38,288 nucleotides of DNA from assembly GCF_004335085.1 (NCBI RefSeq), contig NZ_RQRS01000020.1:77939-116226 (forward strand), read 5' to 3'. The position numbers and the translations under genes were made by a program. The notes beneath the pieces are model-generated. The model worked only from the letters and a program-made list of their open reading frames with translations, had not been told where the DNA came from and did no database searches. The stretch comes from Pedobacter nototheniae. GTDB lineage: Bacteria; Bacteroidota; Bacteroidia; Sphingobacteriales; Sphingobacteriaceae. Shown piece after piece: positions 1 through 6,746 of this stretch. The stretch's first letter is position 1. Each line of letters begins with the position of its first letter.

Positions 1-84
1 AGAATTGCATGAGCATTATATTAAAACCATATAAGACATTTAAGATCATTTAAGGTTATCGCTTTTAGCGAACTGAAGCAAGGG

Positions 85-146
85 CGTGAAGCAATACATC
101 ATAATTATTTATTGTTGGTAAGATTGCTTCGTGCCTCGCAATGACG
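85..146. repeat. REP-like intergenic repeat with imperfect inverted arms
   Basis: Positions 121-146 read AGATTGCTTCGTGCCTCGCA followed by ATGACG. This is the reverse complement of the CGTCATTGCGAGG...GAAGCAATCT type of intergenic repeat that I recall from many Bacteroidota genomes. Upstream, CGTGAAGCAAT (85-95) pairs with ATTGCTTCGTG (123-133) with one mismatch, so the unit could fold into a long-loop hairpin. The family assignment is from memory. Confidence 0.6.
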
Positions 147-346
147 GTATTGGTGGATGCCCGAGCGTCATCGGAAAATTTAGTAACATAATTGAAAGTT
201 GGTTAGCAAAACAGCCTAACCCACTAACAAATCCAAACCACTGTTTCTCCGTAAAGCTCCCAATCGGCATGGTCAATTATTCGGGAAGCACGATCCAAGC
301 TTACCCACTGCCTTAAACAGAAAAATTGCGAGCCGACAATTTTTGG

Positions 347-368
347 TTCTTTTTGTTGTCAAAAAGAA
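347..368. repeat. Perfect 9-bp inverted repeat
   Basis: TTCTTTTTG (347-355), the 4-base spacer TTGT and CAAAAAGAA (360-368) form a perfect inverted repeat. No gene clearly ends just upstream, so it may be a dispersed element rather than a terminator. Confidence 0.55.
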
Positions 369-445
369 TAAAGCCTCCGCGGCAGCGGATAAAAGAATTA
401 TTTACCTGTACCAGTTGGTTTTTGAATGTTTGTTCATAATTTTCA

Positions 446-814
446 ATGCTTAGTCCTGCGAAAATTTGCTATGCCAGATCAGCTGAAAGTATTGAACTTG
501 TAGTAGATAGTTTAAGGTTAGAGGTTGACAGTATTGAACTTGTAGTAGATAGTTTAAGGTTAGAGATTGATAGTATTGAACTTGTAGTAGATAGTTTAAG
601 GTTAGAGGTTGACAGTATTGAACTTGTAGTAGATAGTTTAAGGTTAGAGATTGATAGTATTGAACTCGTAGTAGATAGTTTAAGGTTAGAGGTTGACAGT
701 TTAAAACTTGCAGTAGACAGTATTAAAGCTATAAACTCCGTTTGTAAAGCTGGCACCTCCATTTATATAATTGGGACCCGAGTTTATAAAACTAGCCTCC
801 GGGTTTTACCTTGA
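446..814 (+). CDS. Possible heptad-repeat protein (doubtful)
   Basis: This 122-codon frame contains the whole 21-bp repeat array. If translated, residues 15-91 would be eleven seven-residue repeats with Leu/Ile/Val at fixed positions and a regular Ser/Asp pattern. The heptad spacing would suit a coiled coil or a short stacked-strand fibre. The flanks (MLSPAKICYARSAE and the tail after residue 95) look like random sequence. There is no signal peptide and no ribosome-binding site I trust. A 97-codon frame is also open on the opposite strand (469-762), which is expected because the repeat length is a multiple of three. I lean towards a non-coding repeat locus. Confidence 0.22.
   Translation: MLSPAKICYARSAESIELVVDSLRLEVDSIELVVDSLRLEIDSIELVVDSLRLEVDSIELVVDSLRLEIDSIELVVDSLRLEVDSLKLAVDSIKAINSVCKAGTSIYIIGTRVYKTSLRVLP
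488..718. repeat. Tandem 21-bp repeat, 11 units, organised as 42- and 84-bp higher-order units
   Basis: Eleven consecutive 21-bp units (231 bp) read on the plus strand as heptads of the form S-(I/L)-x-L-x-V-D. Two alternating heptads, SIELVVD and SLRLEVD (or SLRLEID), make a 42-bp unit present five times (488, 530, 572, 614 and 656). The 42-bp units themselves alternate: odd copies end GAGGTTGAC and even copies end GAGATTGAT, so the true period is 84 bp. A diverged heptad (698-718) closes the array. Copies are almost identical, which points to recent slippage or unequal exchange. Both strands are open across the array. Confidence 0.92.
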
Positions 815-877
815 AAACGCATAAACAGCAATACAGATGCTGCTAATGGCACAAGTGTAGGCAAGCAGAATTAATAT

Positions 878-2017
878 TTATTTATCTTGAACACATCTAA
901 AACCTAAGTGTTCCATACTGCTATCCTCTGTAGTTTTCATCCTTCTGGCAACCCGATAACCAGAACAATAGCTGTCGTTACACAAAAACGATCCGCCTCT
1001 TACCACATGCTTAACCGCGTAAGGCTCTTCAGGATCGTGTGAAATGCTTGGCCCTTTGGGATCTTTTACACCTTCTGGTCGGTTTATAGTTTTGTAGTAA
1101 TGATCGTCGTAAAAGTCTGAGCACCATTCCCAAACATTTCCAGCCATATCGTATAATCCGTAGCCATTGGGGCTAAATGTTTTTACTGGTGATGAATAAT
1201 AATATTTATCCTGAACAAGATTTTTATAAGGAAAATTGCCCTGCCAGTAATTTGCTTTTACTTTCCCCGTATTTACAGATTCATTTCCCCATGGATATAT
1301 ATTGTTTTTAAGTCCTCCACGGGCCGCCCATTCCCATTCAGCTTCTGTTGGTAAACGTTTACCAGCCCATTTGCAATAAGCCATTGCATCTTCGAAAGAA
1401 ATGTGAACCACTGGATAATTATCTTTTCCTTTAATGTTACTTTTAAGACCGTGTGGGTGTTTCCAGTTGGCACCTTTTTCCCAAATCCACCACTGAGAAT
1501 AATCATTTAAAGGAACTTCAGACTTTGCCGGTTTAAAAACTAATGAAGCCGCCACCAGTAAGCTATCATCAGGTTTTGGAGTTCCTGGAGGTACCTGTTT
1601 CTTCAATTGTTCCCAATCTGGCTTACGCTCGGCAGTGGTTTTGTAACCTGTAGCATCTACAAATTTTTTAAATTGCGCATTTGTTACTTCCGTTTGGTCT
1701 ATCCAATAACCTTTTACAATTACTTTGTGTTTAGGATACTCATCCGCAGAAGCTTGTTTATTATCGCCGCCCATCATAAAATCGCCACCATTTACCCAAA
1801 CCATATTTTCATGATTGGAATTGGAAATCTTTACGTCATGCGTAGGCGCTGCTGTTGGTTTAAATCTCGAAGGAATATTAGATTCACAGCATATGGCTAC
1901 TTTTTTATCAAAGTTGTGTTTTGTATTTGTCGTTGTAGAAGTTCCTTTCTGCTGTTGGCAAGAATATAGAGTAACGCTTATCCATAAGAAATGTAGCAGG
2001 GAGTTGATCCTTTTCAC
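878..2017 (-). CDS. Formylglycine-generating enzyme family lipoprotein (SUMF1/FGE-sulfatase domain)
   Basis: This 379-aa protein starts with a lipoprotein signal (MKRINSLLHFLWISVTLYSC, Cys20 as lipid anchor), so it is exported. The FGE-sulfatase domain covers roughly residues 70-376, with the family signatures GKRLPTEAEWEWAARGG, MAGNVWEWCSDFYDDHYY and RGGSFLCNDSYC, and ends LGFRC. FGE oxidises a cysteine in type I sulfatases to formylglycine. In human FGE the catalytic pair is Cys336/Cys341 spaced C-x4-C. Here Cys346 and Cys351 keep that spacing and context (human MCHRSYC, here LCNDSYC). Many SUMF1-like proteins lack the pair, so a true FGE is plausible. No sulfatase is encoded in this window, so the substrate is unknown. 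It is transcribed divergently from the lipoprotein at 2203. Confidence 0.88.
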   Translation of the reverse strand: MKRINSLLHFLWISVTLYSCQQQKGTSTTTNTKHNFDKKVAICCESNIPSRFKPTAAPTHDVKISNSNHENMVWVNGGDFMMGGDNKQASADEYPKHKVIVKGYWIDQTEVTNAQFKKFVDATGYKTTAERKPDWEQLKKQVPPGTPKPDDSLLVAASLVFKPAKSEVPLNDYSQWWIWEKGANWKHPHGLKSNIKGKDNYPVVHISFEDAMAYCKWAGKRLPTEAEWEWAARGGLKNNIYPWGNESVNTGKVKANYWQGNFPYKNLVQDKYYYSSPVKTFSPNGYGLYDMAGNVWEWCSDFYDDHYYKTINRPEGVKDPKGPSISHDPEEPYAVKHVVRGGSFLCNDSYCSGYRVARRMKTTEDSSMEHLGFRCVQDK

Positions 2018-2202
2018 TTTTAATTTATTTGGTTCAAGATAATTTTATGCTTATTTCAGCTCGATTTAAAATTACAGTTTTATTGGCAAACCTTCATTCA
2101 ATCACATTTATATGAAGAAATTATTTTAGATTAATTTTCCTTTTTTGCACAATAGTAATGATAAAGAATTTAAATTAGCCTAAAAATTAGGCGATCGTAT
2201 TT

Positions 2203-3006
2203 ATGAAATTAAAGTTATGTGCAATCCTGTTCTCAATTGTAACATTAGGATGCCAGAGAGAAAAAGAAATTAATGAAAAAACTTATACTGCAAGGACATT
2301 AGTAGCCAGTGAAAGTTTTAATGAAACCCCAAAAAAGAAGGAAGATATTTTAAGTGTTTTTAAATCAGACTCTACCAATAAACCTAATGGTTTGCAGTTT
2401 AGTGTTAAATTTAAAGACACGGTTTTATCAATAAAGGCGGATAAGAATGATGTAAAAACAGCTAACAAATTTGGATTAGCAGAATTTATTAATACACAAG
2501 AAACGGCAGTTTTGGTTCAATTGGCGGGAAATAAAGCTATAGCACCTTTTTATATTATTTCACTTAAAAATGGTTCTCCAGAGGTAATTAGCTTAAATAA
2601 ATCATCAAATGGAAAAAATGATTTAAAATATACCAAAGGTTTGGAAGAGCAGAGACGCAGTAGTTATGTAATTAATAATGATTTTTTAGTTACGGTAGTT
2701 AATGGAAAGGTTTATCCTATAAAAAGACAAAAGGAAGAGGAACGCATCCAGGGATCATATTTTTTAAATTCTCCTGATAAGAGTACTCTAGTATTTTTAA
2801 CGCCATCATCATTATACCAGGTTAATTATTTAACTAATGAAGTAGATAATTTACCTGTTCCTTCGAAAATAACTAGCGATTCTACACAAATATTCCAAAG
2901 AATTCAAAGCAACTACAACTGGCATAAAAATATTCGTGGCACTTCTTTTTTAAAGGAAAATGCGGATGACAATAGGATAGTAGATATTAAAGAATTTAAG
3001 CACTAA
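2203..3006 (+). CDS. Putative lipoprotein of unknown function
   Basis: I do not recognise this 267-aa protein. It begins MKLKLCAILFSIVTLGCQRE, a short signal peptide with lipobox TLGC and Cys17 as the likely lipidation site. It should therefore sit in the cell envelope. The rest is rich in Lys, Asn and Ser with many short alternating hydrophobic strands (such as FSVKFKDTVLSIKA and TAVLVQLAGNKAIAPFYIISL), which suggests a soluble beta-rich domain. The DNA is very AT-rich and matches its neighbours, so there is no sign of recent transfer. It converges with the response-regulator gene across a shared hairpin terminator. The start is supported by the signal peptide. Confidence 0.72.
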   Translation: MKLKLCAILFSIVTLGCQREKEINEKTYTARTLVASESFNETPKKKEDILSVFKSDSTNKPNGLQFSVKFKDTVLSIKADKNDVKTANKFGLAEFINTQETAVLVQLAGNKAIAPFYIISLKNGSPEVISLNKSSNGKNDLKYTKGLEEQRRSSYVINNDFLVTVVNGKVYPIKRQKEEERIQGSYFLNSPDKSTLVFLTPSSLYQVNYLTNEVDNLPVPSKITSDSTQIFQRIQSNYNWHKNIRGTSFLKENADDNRIVDIKEFKH

Positions 3007-3015
3007 TAGATATAT

Positions 3016-3057
3016 AAAAATGAGTTGTTTGTGCTACAAAACGAACAACTCATTTTT
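3016..3057. terminator. Bidirectional terminator hairpin between convergent genes
   Basis: AAAAATGAGTTGTT (3016-3029) and AACAACTCATTTTT (3044-3057) form a perfect 14-bp stem with a 14-base loop. The A-tract and T-tract make it work in both directions. On the minus strand the stem begins inside the last codons of the response-regulator gene, whose stop lies in the loop. Confidence 0.88.
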
Positions 3058-3690
3058 TAATGCAAATAAAACAAGTCCGGTTCTTGATTTTATTTCAAAT
3101 CTTTGAAATAGTTCCTGTCTGTAATTATCTATAGTATGCGGACTTAAGTTCATCTGATCGGCAATTTCTTTGTATGTGTATTCCGAACAGCAAAGCTGTA
3201 GAAACTTAATTTCATTGGCGCTCAAATCAGTTGAAATATTTTGCGTAGGTAAGTTGTGCTGAATGTTTCTCAATAACTTTCCCGAAACCAGATCATTAAG
3301 GTAATAGCCCGTATTATTTATGGTTTTTATGGCTGCAACAACATCACTTGTTTTAGATTCTTTAAGTAAATAACCACCAGCACCATTTTTAAGCATTTTA
3401 ATTATCGGCTTATCTTCATCAAACATGCTTAAAGCCAATATTTTTATTTGAGGATAATTTTCCTTAATCCAGCTTGTAGATTCGTAACCATCCATAACAG
3501 GCATACTTACATCCATCAAAATAACTTCTGGAATGGGATTGCGACCAATTTTATCTTTCATTTCCTCACCGTTGGAAGCATCAAAAACAATCTGAATTTC
3601 TTTAAATTCGGAAAGCAAGCTTATCATTCCCTGGCGAAAAAGATTGTGGTCGTCAATAATTGCAATTGATATGGTTTTATCGGGAGTCAT
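3034..3690 (-). CDS. NarL/FixJ-type response regulator
   Basis: This 218-aa protein has an N-terminal receiver domain (residues 7-125) and a C-terminal LuxR-type helix-turn-helix (157-215). Receiver landmarks are all visible: acidic pair Asp13-Asp14 (IIDDH), phospho-acceptor Asp60 (ILMDVSMPVMDG), Ser88 and Lys110 (LLKES). The output domain carries LSANEIKFLQL and YKEIADQMNLSPHTIDNY, typical of NarL-family DNA binding. It is the last gene of a four-gene minus-strand operon and starts 17 bases after the histidine kinase, its evident partner. Length and motif order are normal for the family. Target genes cannot be told from the sequence. Confidence 0.95.
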   Translation of the reverse strand: MTPDKTISIAIIDDHNLFRQGMISLLSEFKEIQIVFDASNGEEMKDKIGRNPIPEVILMDVSMPVMDGYESTSWIKENYPQIKILALSMFDEDKPIIKMLKNGAGGYLLKESKTSDVVAAIKTINNTGYYLNDLVSGKLLRNIQHNLPTQNISTDLSANEIKFLQLCCSEYTYKEIADQMNLSPHTIDNYRQELFQRFEIKSRTGLVLFALKNELFVL

Positions 3691-3707
3691 AGTAAAATAG
3701 GTAGATA

Positions 3708-4514
3708 TTAATAAGGGGTACTTATAATGATTTTGGTGCCGGATCCTGGTATAGAAGTAAACAAGGCATTTCCACCGATCATTTCTGCTCTTTTCTGGAT
3801 ATTGTGCAAGCCCATACCTTTATTTTGTTTGTTGATTTCGTCAATTTCAAAGCCTATACCATTATCTTCAAGAGATAAAGTTAAAATGTTGTTTGATAAA
3901 TCTAAAATAATGGAAATTTCTGTTGCCTTGGCATGCTTCAATATATTATTTAAAATTTCTTGAAAAAGTCTGAAAATGATCGTCTCTTTATCAGGCTGTG
4001 ATGGTAAATCTTTTATGTTATTTACATAATTAATTTTAAAAAGGCCTGATTTTTCTACCCAATCCAATTCAAAGGAAATGGCTCCATTCAAACCTCTGCT
4101 TAACAATTCCTCGCCATGTAATAATCGCGAAAGTGCTCTGATTGCCTTTACTGATCTTTTTGTTAATTCTTCTGCAGCGCTTATTTTTTCTGCTGCTTTT
4201 TCGATATTTTCTAAATCAATAGAACTTAAAGTAACAACAGTTAAGCCTAGCAACTGGCCAATATTATCGTGTAAATCGTAAGCTACGGTTTTTAAAGTTT
4301 GCTCCTGAACTTCCATTTGCGATTTAAGAAGCTCATTTTCAAATGTACTTTTTAAAATTTCTTTTTCTTCTACATGTTTCTTCTTTCGCCTGTTGTAGAG
4401 CCTGATATATGCGATCAGAAATAACGGGATCGTTAAAAATATAATGGTTATTATACTAATTAAGAAGATGATTTCCTTTGACGATATCTGCATATAAAAG
4501 CGTATGACCAGCAA
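3708..4514 (-). CDS. Sensor histidine kinase (HisKA_3/HATPase_c)
   Basis: This 268-aa protein has one N-terminal membrane helix (about residues 14-38), a coiled-coil linker (44-75), a HisKA_3 dimerisation domain with His82 in YDLHDNIGQLLG, and a HATPase_c domain. ATP-binding motifs are the N box (EILNNILKHA, Asn190), the G1 box DNGIGF (217-222) and GMGL (233-236). There is almost no extracytoplasmic sensor domain, so signal input may come through the membrane protein encoded directly upstream. The open frame overlaps that gene by 55 bases. Met8 (start at 4493) is an equally likely start because it directly precedes the membrane helix. It should phosphorylate the response regulator encoded at 3034-3690. 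Confidence 0.93.
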   Translation of the reverse strand: MLVIRFYMQISSKEIIFLISIITIIFLTIPLFLIAYIRLYNRRKKKHVEEKEILKSTFENELLKSQMEVQEQTLKTVAYDLHDNIGQLLGLTVVTLSSIDLENIEKAAEKISAAEELTKRSVKAIRALSRLLHGEELLSRGLNGAISFELDWVEKSGLFKINYVNNIKDLPSQPDKETIIFRLFQEILNNILKHAKATEISIILDLSNNILTLSLEDNGIGFEIDEINKQNKGMGLHNIQKRAEMIGGNALFTSIPGSGTKIIISTPY

Positions 4515-5119
4515 AGGTATAACGATATATTAAGCACATTGAAAATAATATACCGGATGGAATGCTGGAATTTTGAAAACTGATCCATGATCAGGTAATC
4601 GAAAAAAATATTAGTTGCTGTGCTACCAAAATAAAAAATAAGCGTACCATTTACCCACCAAAAGGGAGCATATGAACCTAGCTTTTCAAATTTTTCATCG
4701 CGTAGCATCAGGTAGTAAAAATATAAACAAGCCAGCACAAAAACGAATGAAATTGCAGAAGCCGTTTTAAAAACAAAATTAGAAAAATGATTGCTTATCA
4801 TTTCTGTCGCATACATAATAACGAAAAGAAATAACCACGCCATTAGCCACTTAATTCTGTTTACATATTTTTTTAAAATGTTGTAGAAGAAAATACTAAT
4901 ACTGAAACATTCTACAATTAAAAAAATGTTGTATAGTGGAAGGTTAGATACCGATAGAACTTTGCGCATGTAAATTGCAGAAATTTCGGTAAGGCATATG
5001 AGAAATAAATATAAGATAAAGAACCTCCACATTGGCTGTTTATCGTTGTATAAACAAAAACAGCCAATTAGGAGGCAAATTAATTCAATTATAGTATTTA
5101 CGGTAAAGTAAATGCCCAT
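4460..5119 (-). CDS. Polytopic membrane protein, possible sensory partner of the histidine kinase
   Basis: I do not recognise this 219-aa protein by family. It has about seven hydrophobic helices, with short charged loops such as YNDKQPMWR and MLRDEKFEKLG, and a basic cytoplasmic-type tail (CRYRQRKSSS). There is no signal peptide or soluble domain. Its 3' end overlaps the start of the kinase gene, and its start lies 2 bases after the stop of the upstream lipoprotein gene, so all are co-transcribed and probably translationally coupled. Because the kinase lacks a sensor domain, I infer that this protein may supply the membrane sensing part. That is a guess from context only. Confidence 0.75.
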   Translation of the reverse strand: MGIYFTVNTIIELICLLIGCFCLYNDKQPMWRFFILYLFLICLTEISAIYMRKVLSVSNLPLYNIFLIVECFSISIFFYNILKKYVNRIKWLMAWLFLFVIMYATEMISNHFSNFVFKTASAISFVFVLACLYFYYLMLRDEKFEKLGSYAPFWWVNGTLIFYFGSTATNIFFDYLIMDQFSKFQHSIRYIIFNVLNISLYLCWSYAFICRYRQRKSSS

Positions 5120-5121
5120 CG

Positions 5122-5736
5122 TTATTTTTTAATCGCTTTTGGTGGAGTTGGTTCTGGTTTATCTTCAATTAGAGTAGCACCAATATCATTACAATTTGCT
5201 GGTGGTGGGCACATTTCTCCACGGTTTTCTGGTGTTGTTCCAATAATGAAACCATTTACGCCACCATTTGAGCCAACTTTTTTGTCATTGTAATAATCTC
5301 TGTGGTATTTTTTTAAACTGTCTTTAGTAGAGATCATAATTAAAGTGTTATGATTCCAGTAAGGTCTAGGTGGTTGGTGGCCCTGACTTTTATCGTTATA
5401 TGTGCTATCATAAGCTGCGTAATAAAAACGAATTCCGTCGCCGCCTTCAGCTTCAATTTTTTTAACTAAAGCTTTTAATCGAGCAATACTAAACCATACG
5501 GCACGGGTATCAGGTAGTTTCTTAGTTTTAGAAAAACCTGCTTCCATAAAGTTAGAATCAACGGTGCCAGCACGTTTGGCATAATTCTGTACATAAGTTT
5601 TAGCTACCTTTAAGCTAAGTGTGTCAATGTTATCTTTAAGATTTTCATCTTTAGCAACGTCAACGGGTTTGTTTTGGCATGCACTTAGGCCAATAGCTGC
5701 TACGGCCAAAGTAATTAATGTAGATTTGAGGGACAT
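5122..5736 (-). CDS. Putative lipoprotein, first gene of a two-component operon
   Basis: I do not recognise this 204-aa protein. It starts MSLKSTLITLAVAAIGLSAC, with lipobox LSAC and Cys20 as the likely lipid anchor. The mature part has a central region with ARLKALVKKIEAEGGDGIRF and YAAYDST, then NHNTLIMIST, and ends in a Pro/Lys-rich tail (DKPEPTPPKAIKK). It is the first gene of the operon lipoprotein, membrane protein, kinase, regulator, and could act as a periplasmic sensing or output component; that is inference. About 250 AT-rich bases separate it from the divergent gene at 5989, and the operon's promoter should lie there. Confidence 0.75.
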   Translation of the reverse strand: MSLKSTLITLAVAAIGLSACQNKPVDVAKDENLKDNIDTLSLKVAKTYVQNYAKRAGTVDSNFMEAGFSKTKKLPDTRAVWFSIARLKALVKKIEAEGGDGIRFYYAAYDSTYNDKSQGHQPPRPYWNHNTLIMISTKDSLKKYHRDYYNDKKVGSNGGVNGFIIGTTPENRGEMCPPPANCNDIGATLIEDKPEPTPPKAIKK

Positions 5737-5926
5737 AAAAGGGATGTTTAATTTGTTGTAAAAATCAAAATAATTTTTTAGCTAAACGAATTATATTTTC
5801 ATCCTTTTTATCTGGAAAATAATTAATTAAAAGGCTGTTTTTAGCTTTTTAATATTTATAAGAATTAAAGCTTAATTTAAACAATGTTATAGCCCTTTAA
5901 AAACAGTGAAAACCTATAAGCTGCTG

Positions 5927-5986
5927 TAATTTTGAGTAAGTAAATTAGATAAAATTAAATTTTTATAAACCAATTACTTACTCAAA
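5927..5986 (+). promoter_or_regulatory. Candidate -7 element inside a 13-bp inverted repeat
   Basis: TAATTTTG (5927-5934) matches the Bacteroidota -7 consensus TAnnTTTG; I see no clear -33 TTTG. TTTGAGTAAGTAA (5931-5943) is repeated in inverted orientation as TTACTTACTCAAA (5974-5986), a perfect 13-bp match with a 30-base spacer, ending 2 bases before the ATG at 5989. The left arm overlaps the -7 box and the right arm covers the translation start region. This could be a two-site operator or an mRNA structure hiding the start. Confidence 0.55.
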
Positions 5987-5988
5987 CT

Positions 5989-6669
5989 ATGAAATTAATC
6001 TTACAAAGCACCTATGCACAGGAGCTATTTAACAACAAGGTGGTTACCCTGGGGCAACCTGCAACCGATAAGCAGGTAAGTGCGGCAGTTTTAAAATCTG
6101 TAAACAATTTGGTTGAAGGTGCAACGAATATTCCGAGGGGAGCAGATATACCTGCTAATTTGACAAATAATGCCGCAAATACAGCTATTGCCAATGTACA
6201 AAACCTTTTTGTTACGCAACCTGCCGCATCAACATCCATTGTTTTGCTTGGCGAATCTCATGTTAATCAACCAGATCATACAAGGGCAGAAAGCTATATA
6301 GCCGCAATGAGTACTACGCCACCAGCATTAACTCCAAATGTTGTGGTTTTTGAAAGGGGTTTAACTTATAACTCCCCTAAAGATATTCCTATTGTACGAG
6401 AATCTAATTTAACAACTGCAAAATCAAATGGTGGCATGGTTGATTTTGGTATGGAATTATCAAAATCACAAAGAAGTATGGTTGTAGGTGGTTACTTAGC
6501 TTTATGTGTAGGATCTGGGAACCAGAATGATATTAACCGCATAATTTTATTTTATGGTGCTAACCACAATGATATTTATAATTATTTTGATTATTTCGGC
6601 AGACATACTTCTGCTTTTTATGTAGAAAAAGAAATACGTAATTTTTTCAACATTAAATCCAACGCTTAA
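5989..6669 (+). CDS. Putative hydrolase-like protein with GESH/FERG motifs (EreA/ChaN/TraB-like)
   Basis: This 226-aa protein has no signal peptide. Residues 84-91 read IVLLGESH, followed by VVVFERG (118-124) and, near the C-terminus, ILFYGANHND. A Gly-Glu-x-His motif after a hydrophobic strand, then a strand ending in Glu, then Gly-x-x-His is the pattern I associate with the erythromycin-esterase/ChaN/TraB (Tiki) group of metal-dependent hydrolase folds. The match is by motif only, so function is open. The N-terminal 80 residues are Ala/Asn-rich and not recognisable. The gene stands alone, with an inverted repeat upstream and a shared terminator downstream, convergent with the giant gene at 6747. 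Confidence 0.6.
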   Translation: MKLILQSTYAQELFNNKVVTLGQPATDKQVSAAVLKSVNNLVEGATNIPRGADIPANLTNNAANTAIANVQNLFVTQPAASTSIVLLGESHVNQPDHTRAESYIAAMSTTPPALTPNVVVFERGLTYNSPKDIPIVRESNLTTAKSNGGMVDFGMELSKSQRSMVVGGYLALCVGSGNQNDINRIILFYGANHNDIYNYFDYFGRHTSAFYVEKEIRNFFNIKSNA

Positions 6670-6686
6670 ATCATTTTTCTTCTAAA

Positions 6687-6736
6687 ACAGAAGCCCTTTC
6701 TCTAAGTTCTTGCTTTGAGTCAGGGCTTTTCTGTTT
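6687..6736. terminator. Hairpin terminator between convergent genes
   Basis: ACAGAAGCCCT (6687-6697) pairs with AGGGCTTTTCTGT (6722-6734) with a two-base bulge. The stem lies between the plus-strand gene ending at 6669 and the minus-strand giant gene ending at 6747, so it could serve both. Confidence 0.7.
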
Positions 6737-6746
6737 ACCTAATGTT

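Larger units (their letters stand above)
1..445. other. Intergenic region with dispersed repeats, no convincing gene
   Basis: I see no convincing coding sequence here. The stretch holds a REP-like element (85-146) and a 9-bp inverted repeat (347-368). A 61-codon open frame at 131-316 begins inside the REP-like element and shows no domain, signal peptide or compositional sign of coding, so I treat it as chance. The text resembles the inter-gene repeat debris common in Pedobacter-type genomes; that comparison is from memory. Confidence 0.6.

Noticed and set aside
131..316. 61-codon plus-strand frame
   Set aside because: It starts within a REP-like repeat and has no recognisable domain or translation signal.
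488..718. Regularly spaced repeats considered as a CRISPR array
   Set aside because: Units are directly adjacent without unique spacers, the period is 21 bp in frame, and no cas genes are present.
469..762. Minus-strand 97-codon frame across the repeat array
   Set aside because: It is open only because the repeat length is a multiple of three; its flanks have no coding features.
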